From Watersipora subatra (lineage: Eukaryota > Bryozoa > Gymnolaemata > Cheilostomatida > Watersiporidae), in NCBI RefSeq assembly GCF_963576615.1, contig NC_088710.1, forward strand, positions 4,692,001 through 4,756,000: 64,000 nucleotides of DNA, read 5' to 3'. Positions 1 through 13,400 of the stretch are shown in pieces. The stretch's first letter is position 1; every line of letters starts with the position of its first letter. Made by a program: the position numbers and the translations under genes. The notes beneath the pieces were generated by a model that worked only from the letters and a program-made list of their open reading frames with translations, was not told the DNA's origin and made no database searches.

Positions 1-1361
1 AAATTCCATTCATTGGGACCGCCTACTTGACAATCAGCGGTGGTTTACCTCAAACCGACCCCAACATCATTGATTCAGAGTCTAGCGTCGGTCAAACCAG
101 TTCATCGTTCATCATGCGCATCCTACATTGAAAATAATAAAAGAAGTCATATTTACTTGCAGGTAATGTTGCATGTTCTCAAAAACTTACTGCTGTTATC
201 TCACCGTCAAGACTTATCTTATTTCGGTAAGGTAATGCATGTATTTATAGAATTTCTCGAAGTGCTAACGCTGGTTGTCAGGCACTATCTTGTTGTAAAA
301 CGCAAATTTTGCAAAACTGCATGATGATATTACTCAGTAAACTTTATATTGACTAATAATAGCTTGCTTAGTTGATAGGCCAAGGCCTTACCGCACCATC
401 ATAAGACATTCTGGCTTTTAAATGTATTGCGAGTATTCTAATTTATTGACTGCGAATTTAACTAAGCAAATGCAGAGTTTTTTGTAATAGAGTTGTCTGG
501 CAGTCGGTTTTTGTACAACTGAACACGTTGATACTGCTGATGCACTATTTAAACACAAACTTAGCATAGATAATTTCTTTGTAAGAACTGTACCAACAAA
601 AAGCAATGCTACGGCTACAATATTACAGTGCTTGCACATATAAAAATACAAAATAGCATGTTTATGGCAAAGTATTCACTTCATTTGATCTGAAGTATTC
701 ACAGCAATCTATACCTGAACTGTAACATGAATATGGGTAAACAAGGAATCTCAGGTGTATTGAGTCTGTATGAGTTCGCCTAGAATGATGAAAAATATAT
801 CCAGTATTTGATTATCTGTTTGACATGCAATATTATGTACTTTCAAATACTCAAAAAGTGATAACCAAAGTCAAAAGACAGCATACATAAAACAGCTATT
901 TGCAGTATTTTTAAGGTCCAATTTTTTAACAATGCTAACTGATTGCTAACATTTTTACATCTCAGACTCTAAAATTAATCTCCTACCAAAATTGCTCTTT
1001 CGCATTTTAAGAGAATATTTCTGAATTAATAGTATAATTTTAAAATTTGGTTTAAATCCTATACTATCTTGCGGACTACTAGTCTAGTCAGGTTTTAAAA
1101 TAAACCGTTACTAGCCTTGCCTTGTACAGAAGTGCAGATGTCATACAAGTACTTAGCAGTTTTCTGTTAGAATGAAAATCACTTAAATTTTAATGAGTTT
1201 AGCAGGTGAAATGCTGCAGACTGGGATAAACAGATTATCTGATTTATCAACCAGACTCTCACGGTCAGCTATCACCGTATCAGAAAATCTTGTTTGCCGA
1301 AGTTCATCTCTTATCAGGAGCCATTGTATGTGTTAGCTCCAATTGTAGGTGCTGACGAGAC
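1..1361. other. 5' flank of the aldehyde oxidase-like gene
   Basis: I see no recognisable coding exon, RNA gene or repeat array here. The short open frames have no family resemblance and no flanking splice signals. The region should hold the promoter and 5' UTR of the gene starting at 1362, but I could not identify a convincing TATA box or initiator. Confidence 0.5.
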
Positions 1362-1410
1362 ATGGCTGACTCCAGCTTCCCTGTTTTTATCAACAGTCGA
1401 CAATATATTG
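1362..1410 (+). CDS. AOX-like gene, exon 1 (start codon)
   Basis: Encodes [16 protein letters not shown], the start of the N-terminal beta-grasp fold (compare the family's 'FxINGxxY' strand). The ATG context is good (G at -3, G at +4). The donor is gtaagt and the exon ends in phase 1; joined to exon 2 it gives ...QYIVNPGQ. Too short to appear in an ORF scan. Confidence 0.85.
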
Positions 1411-4400
1411 GTAAGTATTCCTTCAAATATATTTTGACTCTGGTGCTTTTTATATAAAGGTGTATTATTAAAAACACACACTCTGGGGAACTAGTAGCAT
1501 GCAACATGCTTTGAACAATTGCAGCAGTAGCTATAGCAATTGCAGCAGCTATTATTTGTATATAGAAGCTGTCTCTGTGATATGCTACAAATTTTTTAAT
1601 TGTTCAGGTCTGTTTACTAATTTGCACAACTCAATTCAACTTTGTTATTGAATGGTTCAAATAAACCAACTGGCAGCAGATAGGATTTAATGACTTGAAG
1701 AATTGCCAGATATGAAACAAATGGCAGCATATGTTTGAAAAATTAGCAATATTTGATCTGTGGCTTCATTAGCGATGATTTTATTTTATGTTCTTGTTGG
1801 GTCATCAGTGCTTTGATACATGATCAGATATGTTGTACAGTTAACCCTGGACAGCTGCCGGCTGACTACACACTCACTGACTACATACGAGACAATGCTC
1901 TACTCAAAGGAACCAAAATCATGTGCCGAGAGGGTGGCTGTGGCTTGTGTACTGTCACCATGCAGATTGGAGACGCAGCCCCTAAAGCAATAAACTCGGT
2001 AAAACATTTAAAATATTGACTTGGTTTTATCTATTTCTGAAAACACTTGCAGTTGAGATATTTACTGTAGATCCTTGAGCAAGTCAGCAAGAGTGAAGAT
2101 GGCTGACCTACATACTAGCAGAAGTCAGTGAACAACTGATCAAATGCTTATAATAGTAATGCTGGTCAAAACTAAACAAGTTCAATAAATTTAGAGAAGT
2201 TTTACAATTTTTAAATAAATATTATAGTTTTAGTTCTTTACTAGTTTCATTTTGCATGAAAATACAATACTCTGTGAACTCTGTTAAACTCTATTAACTG
2301 TGTTAACTCTATTAACTCTGTTAACTTTGTTAAACTCTATTAAACTCTATTAACTCTGTTAACTTTGTTAAACTCTATTAACTCTGTTAAACTCTATTAA
2401 CTCTGTTAAACTCTATTAACTCTGTTAAACTCTATTAACTCTGTTAATTATGTTAAACACTGCTAACTCTGTTAAACAAGCTCCTATTTGCTCTGTTAGT
2501 ATTTTTGCTGAGGCTTTGAAATATTTTATGGCTTATCTCTTCTGACATGTAAAAATTTGTCGTTATTTTTGCTGTCTGCTAAAGCAGAGGTGTTTATCAT
2601 TATTTTATTTAGTTTATTATTATTATGCGTCAAAGTTATGTGTATCTCAAGTTAATATCTACATATAGTTATATTATTTTTACATACATTGCAGACTCTA
2701 GTCTAGTTGGCTGATCTTCTTCCTTCTATATTAAGTTCCTTCTTGTTCCTCCTGTGACAATAATTCATCTTTATAGAGTTATCTTCTCTTAAAACACTTA
2801 CCACACGCTTGCTGATTAATCAACCACCAGTTGACTTATAGAAAAAATTCTTTTCAAAAGTTGTAATCAGTTGAAACCTTGTTAATTGCATAATATTGGT
2901 TGTTGTGGTTGAACTCAGGCTACAAATTTTAGGCACACTCGTGTATTTTTTGTAGGGAGGTACTCAGTGGGCCAACCAAACCGGCTACACTTTATTCTAT
3001 TACTTTGTTTTTAATGCATTGTACTTTTCTGCTGTCCCCAGTGTCTGGTGCCCATAAACATGTGCAGTGGCTGGAAGATAACAACCATAGAAGGTCTTGG
3101 CAGTGAAAAAACGGGATACCATGACATTCAAAAGACGTTGGCAGATAACAATGGGTCCCAGTGTGGCTACTGTAGTCCTGGGATGGTCATGGCTATGTAT
3201 GGGTAGGTAGATATTTTGCATGTGTGTGGTTGCCATAGTCCAGAGAAGGCTATGTAGAGTGTGAAGGTAGGTGAACACTCTGTCAAAGAAAATGTCTCCT
3301 TTTTTCTGATATACTGTAGAAAAATGCAGCAAGCACCAAAAGAGCTGCCAGAAAAGTTGGAAGGAACATTTGATGGGAATATCTGTCGCTGCACTGGATA
3401 TCGGCCTATTATGTATGCAATGCATCAGTGTGTGAAGGATATTGAGGTAGGAACCACAGGCTATCATTGACTCTATACTCCAGTACGTAACGGGTATTGT
3501 GGTAGAAACTTCAAGCTATCACGTACTCTATGAATTAGTGTGTGAAGGAAATTGAGGGGGAACCACAGGCTATCATGTACTCTAGGTATCAGTCTGTGAC
3601 AGATATTGAGGTAGGAACTACAGGCTATCATGTACTCTAGGTATCAGTCTGTGACAGATATTGAGGTAGGAACTACAGGCTATTACGTACTCTATGAATT
3701 AGTGTGTGAAGGATATTGAGGTAGGAACTACAGGCTATCATTTACTCTAGGTATCAGTCTGTGACAGATATTGAGGTAGGAACTGCAGGCTATGGCATAG
3801 AATGCCTGACAGAGAGACGCTATGACACGCTGTAGTATTCTGTACTTTTAATTCAGCTCACTGATGTATTAAGCTCTCTCTCTTGTTCTCTCTACAAATA
3901 AATTACCAGCTGGCACTAGCCCTGTCAGCACTTCACATTGCTAACAGCGTGTGACATCACAGACTTATTTAGCAAGGATTTCAACCAATAATCGACGAAC
4001 ACTATTTTACAGAAGGACAACTCCACTCCTAAACTATAAGTCATCCTACTGAGGCTATACTTTTACTAGCATCACTTCTATGCCCGGCAGTGTCATTACT
4101 GTGTGTTGGCGATAACACCACATCACTCGTGACGTAATCTGACACAAATATCTAAATATAGTGTCATATTGGTTGACACTATATTTAATGCTGTTAGTTT
4201 ATATGCTGCCTTGAGAGAGAAGGCCAGGGAATCTATTGCCTGGCGTATTGTCTCTCGTTATCTCTCGCTGACTCATATCTGTCTTTCTAGGTTAAACAAT
4301 CCGTGTGTACACAGAGCAGAATTATTTGATTACTAAACCTTTATCAGCCCAAGTCTTATCTCGTGACATTTTTGATAATCCCTTTGTTACCCTAGATATT

Positions 4401-7400
4401 AGCCAGCCTAGACTGAGCTCCCTAATGTTTGATGGTTTGACAGAGATAATTGTAGTTTATAGTGAGTCATCGTATCTTGTAGGACATCGAGAAGTGCAAG
4501 GATTGCCCTAGTAAGCTAGTGGAGACTCAGAAATCTAGCTCTCACTGGACAGCGGCTGGAGGCTTGTCATGGCATAGCCCAATATCTTTGGCAGAGCTCA
4601 AGACAATCGTTGCCAAGGCTAGTTCTTTGTTTCTGTTTGGTTGCCTTCGATTGTGATCTACAGTTTGCTGCAAGACAAGCAGTTGACTACTTACTTTGAA
4701 AATGGTTTCACCAATAATAACATGAATAATAACAGCAATCATAGTAATTGGATAGTTTGTTGTAAATTACTGAGTGTTACTCGAAACACTGCTATGCTAA
4801 TTCACAATAAGAACACAGGTAAGTGGAAACACTTCTATGAATACTTCTATGAATAAGTATAAATGTAAAATGTTGTGCAAATGGCTAACAAAGTTATGTA
4901 AGTTTGCTTAAAAAACAAAACTATTGAATCATTTTAGTCCAATAATGTCCAGCTTGTTGAACAGGCTGAACATATCTTGTTTGTGCACACAGCAGGTATT
5001 GGGTGCTACAAACTTATTTTGACAGACGGATGATTTCTAACTAAATATAGTCTTAACCTACAACTTAGTGCTGCTGCCTAGCCCGATATAACCAATGTGC
5101 TGCTTCAAGCAGCTCATTGGTTATATTGGTCCATTGTGCTTCCCAATATAACCAATGCGTTGTTACATTGAGCCAGCACATTGACCCTATATGTATTATG
5201 ACAATGTTGGTCCAATACGCCAATAACCAATGTATTGGGCCAACATTGGTTATCAACATTATGACAATATCAAAACTTGACATTTGTAAAAGATCTTTTT
5301 AATCTACATAATTTTCCATAAATAAAAATTGCTTGATAACTAGAAAGAAGTTGGGCTATGGAGTCGGCTGTCCTTGAGCAACAAGGCTCATTAGCTTATA
5401 TTAACAATGAGTTAACCTTGTGATGGGAGTTGTCCTCACTTGTTTCTTCAACCATATCAAATGTTCATTCATTTTCATCACATATCAGTGTAATCTCAGA
5501 CAAGTAAGGTTGTGAATTTCCTTCTTTCTAAAGAGTTGGAGTTATCTTACTCTGAAACAAACCAGTGGCAGTATTGGGCACTGGAAGCTGTAGAACCAAA
5601 GGACATGGCTGCTGCTACTCTCTAAGTTTTTGTTTCCTGCTTTCTAAGTGCATAGTTGTAGACTGGTAAGGAATGATACCCTGTCTAAATTCATGTTAGA
5701 ATCAAACCCTACTCTGTTATAAAGTTAGGCTATAATGTACAGAATAGCAACAGACATCACTGATCAAGTCTTACATTCTGTTGCTAGACGCATTAATAGA
5801 GGCTCTACTGTGATTATTGTAGCTGACAGCAGTAAATTACTACTTGGCAGCAGGCCACACTGGTGTTGGGGTGTACAAACAAGATGGACCATTTGCTGAA
5901 TGCATAGACATCAATGGAGTTTCTGAGTTGACTGCTATAAAACATGTAGGTATTATCTGTGTTTATGGCCATGTACGCATTATATTGTAATGTACTCGTG
6001 TCTCACATGCTGTGTGTATGGTTTAGGATACCAACTCACTAGATGTTGGAGCAGCTGTGACACTGACTCAACTCATGAGCACATTTGAGGAGTTGTCTTC
6101 TACCCCTGGCTTTGAATACCTCAAGGATGCAGCTCAATATATTGGTCATATGGCCAATGTTCAGATACGTAATGTATGTGGCTATTCATGTACTAATCTG
6201 TGACTTGTTTATGTGATTATGTCTTTGGATATATCAATCTTTGACTTCTCTCCATTACGATGTCTATAGATATATTCATCTTTGACCTATTTCTGTTACG
6301 ATGTCTATGGATGTTTTGATTAATCTCTGACTTGTCTCTGTTACGATGTTTATGATGTATTAACCTCTAATTTGTGTCTGTCATTATATACTTTAGCTGG
6401 GAAGTTGGGCAGGAAATCTGATGATGAAGCAGAAACACCATGGATTTGCGTCTGATGTATTTATCCTCCTCGAGTGTGTTGGAGCCAGTCTGAATGTGTG
6501 TGAGTATTTACCTTCTTCAGGTGTCTTGGATTCAGTCTGAGTGAGTACTTATCTTCCTGAGGTGCATCAGTACCCTCCTTCAAATCTCCAGCATTTTCAA
6601 ATAGTTTGAGCCACTCTTTTCTGCTGGTATTCTTATATGGTATGATACTATATATCTATATATATCTAGTTCTTATATGGTATACATATATTCTATATGA
6701 TACTTTGCCTTGGTGAGTCTAGCCTATAAACTTAACAACGACAAGAGGAAACCTCTCTTAGTCCACAAGTTAAAGCACAGGCTGAGTATAGTAGCAAAAT
6801 AACTTAATAGAGATAAATAAAAACAACGTAATAGTAAAGGTAAGATAAATGTGAAAACAAAACTAATTCAAATCATATATTTTTATCGGACTCATAAGTA
6901 TAGCTAGATGACCCTAACCTTTTAAAGTCGAAGTTAAAAAGAACATAATTTTTAAAGATCTGTTAAACTTGGAACAATTCTAGTTAAAGTACCAGTATGT
7001 TCTAAAGAAGAAAGAATAAAGAAAATGCAGATTTCAACGGAACATTGTCATAGCGAAAATGTTCACTTAAAAATAATTGAGTGCAAAGTGTTAAAGAGTT
7101 GTCACCTCTCATTGTTTTGAATAGTGTAACATTGAAGAGTTTGTTAATTGGCTAAATGAGTTATTTTTTGCTACTCGGCATGCATAGTCGTATAGTTTAA
7201 GCATAGCTGAGTTAACTAGCTCCGACTCGAAATAGATGCCTAATAACATCTAGCGTCTTCGATTTTAGAAGCCAGAGATCTAGCACAATGACTGATACTG
7301 CAGACACCATGTCCTTTGCCAAAGTGTTTCATTATGCCGTTACACGCTCACATATCAACTAACACGCAATGGTTTGCTGTTATATACAGGTGATTGTGTG

Positions 7401-10400
7401 AATGATTCGGTGGTAGTTTGTACACCAGCGGAGCTGCTTGACCTTGACATGAAAGGGAAGGTCATTCAGAGCATGAGTCTTTCTGTCAAACCCGGATGGT
7501 CATTGCGGTGCTATAAGGTTACGTCTACATACAGGGTGGGTTGTCACACCTTCTTTTATATTCTTGCAGTTCATCCTTGTGTACTTTGAGTAAAACATTT
7601 TATTTATATGATTTTGTCTAAATACTTGAATGAAGCGAACAGTGGCCATCGTTCTATTCCATGGCCAGCCATGCAATAATAATTAGTCATACACTACCTG
7701 TCTCTGGTAATGAGAACACATGCTGTGACATTATTAATTGTTGTATCCTCCTGTAAATAAGTCCTGTTGTGCTTTCATTTCACACAGGATGTATTATTAT
7801 AATAACAATGATAACAATAATAATAGTAATGATAATAATAACGCTGTAAGTTGATGTAGCTGCCGCCACTAGGCTCTTCTAATGAAACTTAGTACTTACT
7901 GCTGGAGACTACATGTAATGACTAACATTTTACTGCTTTTGATACAAAAATGTAAAATCTACAGATTTTTGTGTTATTGTCTCAAATTATGGTACAACCA
8001 ATACATTTTTTAAAGAGCGTCGTTACCATTTGGGGACTCAACATGGTTGACTAAAGCATGTGTCTCATGGCTTCAGGGGCTCTGCTAATATTTTAGCAGA
8101 GCTCAGCATGCTACAAACACTGCGCAAAGTGTTTTTGAATTGCGCTTGCCATACATTTTTGCTATAAGTTTGTACGAATGTTGTGTAATAATACCAAAAT
8201 CAAGTATTATTTTTTAAAATATGTTTTGTTTTACTGATAGTTTAAATGGAAGCAGTTGCTCAGAATGGTTCTCCATCATCTACAGTCAATGATAATCGTA
8301 TTAAATTTAGCGCCGTCTCTTATTAAATTGTTAGTGCTGATAGTTGACTGTGGCCTACTTGCCTCAGTATCAAACCTGACTTGATTTTAGTATACAATCG
8401 GCTAAACTATCATTCAGGATGCAATAGTCTGCATGTAAGCGATTTGCTGCGGTATACTGTACATCCTTCATATAGTTTTACATGGAATGTTATATTAGTT
8501 CTATGACCTTGTTTATGTAGAATGCCCATTCGCTGCTCAGTCTTGCTTTCTTCGTCAAATATGATGATTCAAAGGTCGTGTCAGAAAAACCAAGTCTTGT
8601 CTACGCTGGTGTGAGTGACAAATTTGTGAGTATTATTTGCTGTTTTAACGCATTCATAATATGGTATAAGTGCAGGTTATTTAACCTTTGGATGCCTTCG
8701 ATACCATCAGGTAGTAACAATTTGTATATGCTGGCGTGAGCGTCAAATTTGTGAAGACTTTTTTGGTACTTGAATTTTTTTTCAAAGGAATGTGAGGAAC
8801 TATTTGTAGATTGTTTTGTTTTGGTATAAATGTTTTAAATTATTTCTGCTTTTGGTAAACAAATTCCTTTTGCTGATTTCATTACTTACTGTGTTCATTG
8901 CTTACTTCATATCGTGTTACACACTTCTTAGATACATGCTGCTGATGTGGAAAACCTACTGCTAAACAAGAACTTGTTTGATAATGCCACTCTTCAAGGT
9001 GAGAACACTCACCGACGTTTATTCTTTTATAGCAGATCTCTATGGATGGTCTCATATATGTACATATACGTTGTATGGTCTCACATATGTACATATACGT
9101 TGTGTGGTCGACTGGTCTCACATATGTACATATATGTTGTAGAATGCATGACTGCATTAGAAAAGGTGGACTGTCAAGATGATCCGCAGTTTTCTTCAGT
9201 GGAGTTTAGAAAGTCTGCTCTGAAAAGCGTCTTTTATAAGGTACTAAGTCATTAAGTTAGGTATTTATAAGGTACTAAGTCATTAAGTTTGGTATTTATA
9301 AGGTACTAAGTCATTAAGTTAGGTATTTATAAAGTACTAAGTCATTAAGTAAGGTATTTATAAAGTACCAAGTCATTAAGCTAGGTATTTATAAGGTACT
9401 AAGTCATTCAGTCTCGGCGATGCTTGGGTCTTCTTTCATGTTCAATGCAAGTTGTTTCACAACAAAAATTCACAAATGCAGTCATTGAGGATAATTGTCC
9501 TTGGTGCACGCGAAGGTGGATTCTTGAGTTGCTAATTAGAAAGGTTGTGGCACATTTTTACGGAAAAGGAAAGTTTTAAGATTGCTAATTGAGCCTGGGA
9601 TTACTTGAAGTGGGTCTGATTTTAAATAAGCCATAGTGAGTCTGCTTGCGCGACTCTTCAGTCACGTAAAAATTTGTTAACATCACGGAACATGTTATGA
9701 TCCTATAGATTATTCTTCAACTTTGGAATCTGAGTGGTGCAAGTGGTAGAGTGTCAGCCTACCGACCAGAAGGTTATAAATTTGTGACTTGCACAGAGCA
9801 AAACTTTATGAAGTACTTTAGTTGCTGCCTATATTTGTTCTTTGGCGCAACAGTTTCAAGATCATAAGACCAGAGGTTTTTAACATAATAGAAATAGACT
9901 GATAATTGGAACTTTACACAAAGTATTTTCTAGGTAATCACTACTTCCTTCTCCATCACTTATTCTGGAATATTCTTTAGGCTGTACTGAGCATTGGTGG
10001 TTCTCATTGCTCACCAGAAGTAATGTCGGGAGGAGAACTTCTGGCCAGACCAGATATATCTACAGGTCACCAGGAGTTCCCAACCGATCCATCACAATAT
10101 CCAATGACTCAACCAGTTCCTAAACTGGATGCTCGCAAGCAGACCTCTGGTGAAGCTCAGTATGCTGGAGATCTTCCACACATGGCAGGACAACTTCACG
10201 CTGCTTTTGCCAAAACTACTGTAGCCTCTGCTACTATTGACAGTATTGATGTATCGGATGCTCTGAAGATGCCCGGTGTGGTGAGGTAAGAGGGATGGGC
10301 CTGAGCATTTAGAAGCTGTTATGGTAAATTATCTTTGATATTCTGTTTTGAAATAGAAAGGTACTAAACTAAAAAGAATGGACAACACTGACAAAATTTT

Positions 10401-13400
10401 GTATTGTTTTTACAGCAATGTTCAATCTCTCCTACTCAACAGCTAATATGAAGATTTGCCTTTTTTTACAAAAAAAATGTTAAAAATTGATTCATTGTGA
10501 TTGCTTGTAAATGCTTTGTCTTATTGTTCTTAGTTTTGTTGTTATACATGACTAAACCATCAACTGCTGACTCTACACTTTACACTCTAGTCTGTTAGCT
10601 GTACCTGAGTCTGAGTCTGTAGAATTTACGTTGTATGCTGTATGTTGTACACTGTTGACTGCACATTAGACACTGTTGAATGTCTGCTGTACATCGAACA
10701 AAGTATCGTTTGTAGTTTCCATTACTGTGGCCTGCCAATGTTATCATTTTTTTGGTATGAGGCTTTGGTCACTTAACTTAGCCATTCTTTTTTTTTCTTT
10801 ATTCAAATTTGAAACATCTGTATTTGTGTAAATACTGGTAGTTGTATCCTTACTGCTAGAAACAGAGCTACCCAGTTTGATTGCTATATGTACTGTTATA
10901 CCTTGCAGTGTGCTCACCAGCAAGGACATCCCAGGGGTTAACCGCATCCGTAATGAGGAGATCTTTTTGTGCGAGAAAGAAGTATTCTACTATGGTCAGC
11001 CTGTAGCTATAGTAGTTGCAGGTAAATTTAATGCTCTGTGATTGGTTTCTGCTAATAAGTACTGCATGTAATTGGTCAAAAATAGTAAAGAACTTCGGTG
11101 ATTGAATAAGGATTATTAACTGGGTTTATTACTCGCAGATGATTAGTTCATTTGAAATGGCTGTGACATTAACTACTTAGGAAGTTCAATTATTTGGTAA
11201 TGTTCACAGACTATGTTACTGCTAGTGTGTTGCTCACGCGGTGATTTGAAAATTTGAGCAAATGAACTGCACATGTATAATTGGTTGTTACTAGGACATG
11301 GGTTGCTGTTAGTAATATGATACTTCTTGGATTGTGATTGGCTCAGAGGTAACAATTATTCGCTAATGAATATTTGATAGAAACGGAAGCTGAGGCAATG
11401 GCTGCCAGAGGCAGGGTCAAAGTTCAGTACTCTGGCCAGAAGACTCCAATACTCTCTATTGACCAGGCTATCAAAGCTAATTCATTCCACCCAGATCCAT
11501 CAAATAATATTCTTACCAAGGGAAACACACAAGGTACTTCATATGCTATGATTTGATGACGGTAGAACTTGTGATATTATGTTAGCGTAGAAGTATCCAT
11601 GTACGCACAAAAAATTATAACGGACAACGTAATTGTACGTAAGTCCATATTTAGGAGTGGCAAATGAGAATAGATAATGCGCAGAACAATTCTAGCTGCA
11701 GGGCAGCAGTTGGTCAGCAGTTGGTCAGCAGTTGGTCAGCAGTTGGTAAGTAGCTGGTGGATATGGAGCAATCCTTGAAGATGGAGTAGGATGTCTGCAG
11801 AGGCTGTGCATATATTTTTTAAACAGCCATGTTGCACAACGGTAGCTCTACGACCTTGATTGGACATGTCTAAGTCTAGTGGTAAGGGAACCTCGACGAC
11901 TGGAGCCATGCCCAGTTGCAGAGAGCAATTTAAAGTCAGATAGCATTCCTATCATCACCAGCAGTGACCTTTTCTGGGACTTTAACCCCAACCAGTTGTT
12001 TACAGGTCAGGTGTTCTAGACTGTTCTAGACTGTTCTAGACTGTTCTAGACCACTAGACCATGGTTGCTGTGGTGGGTCAGTGACTAGCCAACAGTTGGT
12101 CAGCTGTAATTCAGTAATTGGTCAAAATATGACCAGTGGTTGGTCAGCTGTTAGTCAGTGATTGGTCACAAGGTGACCAGTGGTTGGTCAGCTGTTAGTC
12201 AGTGATTGGTCAAAGGATGACCAGTGGTTGGTCAGCAGTTAGTCAGTGATTGGTCAAAGGATGACCAGTGGTTGGTCAGCAGTTGGTCAGCTGTTATTCA
12301 GTGATTGGTCAAATGATGGCCAGTGGTTGGTCAGCTATTATTCAGTGATTGGTCAAATGATGACCAGTGATTGATCATCAGTTGGTCAGTGGTTAGTCAG
12401 TGATTGATCAAAGGATCATCAGTGGATGGTCAGTGGTTAGTCAACAGTCTACCATCACCCAGTCTTACTAGTAGATAAAATGTATTTATATTATTGAGCA
12501 GACTATTTCAGCTACATTTTACCACAGCTAAGGTGTCTTGTTCTTCTGATCGAAACCCTAAAATTCTCTCATTCCACATCTGGGTGCAGTAGCAAACAGC
12601 AAATGAGACTTATGAAGAGCCAGTTGAGAATATCAATAGACTAGTTGTTGGTCTATAAACTAATATAGTATGTATGTTGAAAGGTTTTAGGTTGCTGATA
12701 CGGTTACAAAGCTGAGCAGCATTTATATTTTGCAGCGTTTTATATTGCGTAAATTGTCTGAATTTTCATATATTTTTCCTAAATTCAATTCATTAAAATA
12801 CATTAAGACTATGACCAGCCTTTGAGCAGAGTGTGCCAGTTAGGACATTGTTCAACTGCTAATATTGTACTGTGCTAAAGATATGAACCAAAGTAACAAT
12901 TTGTTTTAGAGGCAATGAAGAACTCTGATATGGTAATATCTGGTAAGATAGAGACAGGTGAGCAGTACCCAATGCACCTAGAGTCTCAAACATGTCTCAC
13001 TGACCCGAAAGAAGGCTTCTATATCCTCCACGCTGCCACTCAGGTGATGGGGGCCATGCAGACTGGCGTGGCAGCCCTGCTTGGCATCAAAAAGAATGAG
13101 TATGCTATGAATAAACTTCTTTGGTGAACTTAGCCTAACCTTTGGTTGCTGCCAGCCGTGCTGACTTACAACTGACTATATTTTTATTTCTATCATGTCT
13201 GCTCTGTATATAAATAAAGACTTGCCTAAAATGGGAAAGGCATCCTAATGGTGAGCTAGAAACTATCGCAAATTGGAGTTATCTGCTCACAACATGTAGA
13301 AATAGCTTTAGAGTACTGTAGATAACAGCCTGTTTATATGAAGGATTGTTCAATTGGCTAATTGTAATCAATCGTTTGTGAACTGTTTGCAGTATAACTT

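Larger units (their letters stand above)
11534..12909. other. Intron 15
   Basis: No exon supported. Nearly half is three tandem arrays (11706-11750, 12009-12051, 12085-12445) built on related ggtcag / ctgttctaga words. Confidence 0.65.

Noticed and set aside
4780..4818. Apparent [12 protein letters not shown] segment as an FAD-domain exon
   Set aside because: It resembles the 'GNTxxGxxK' loop, but that loop is supplied in frame by exon 6 (5830-5945), and no phase-consistent junctions include this one.
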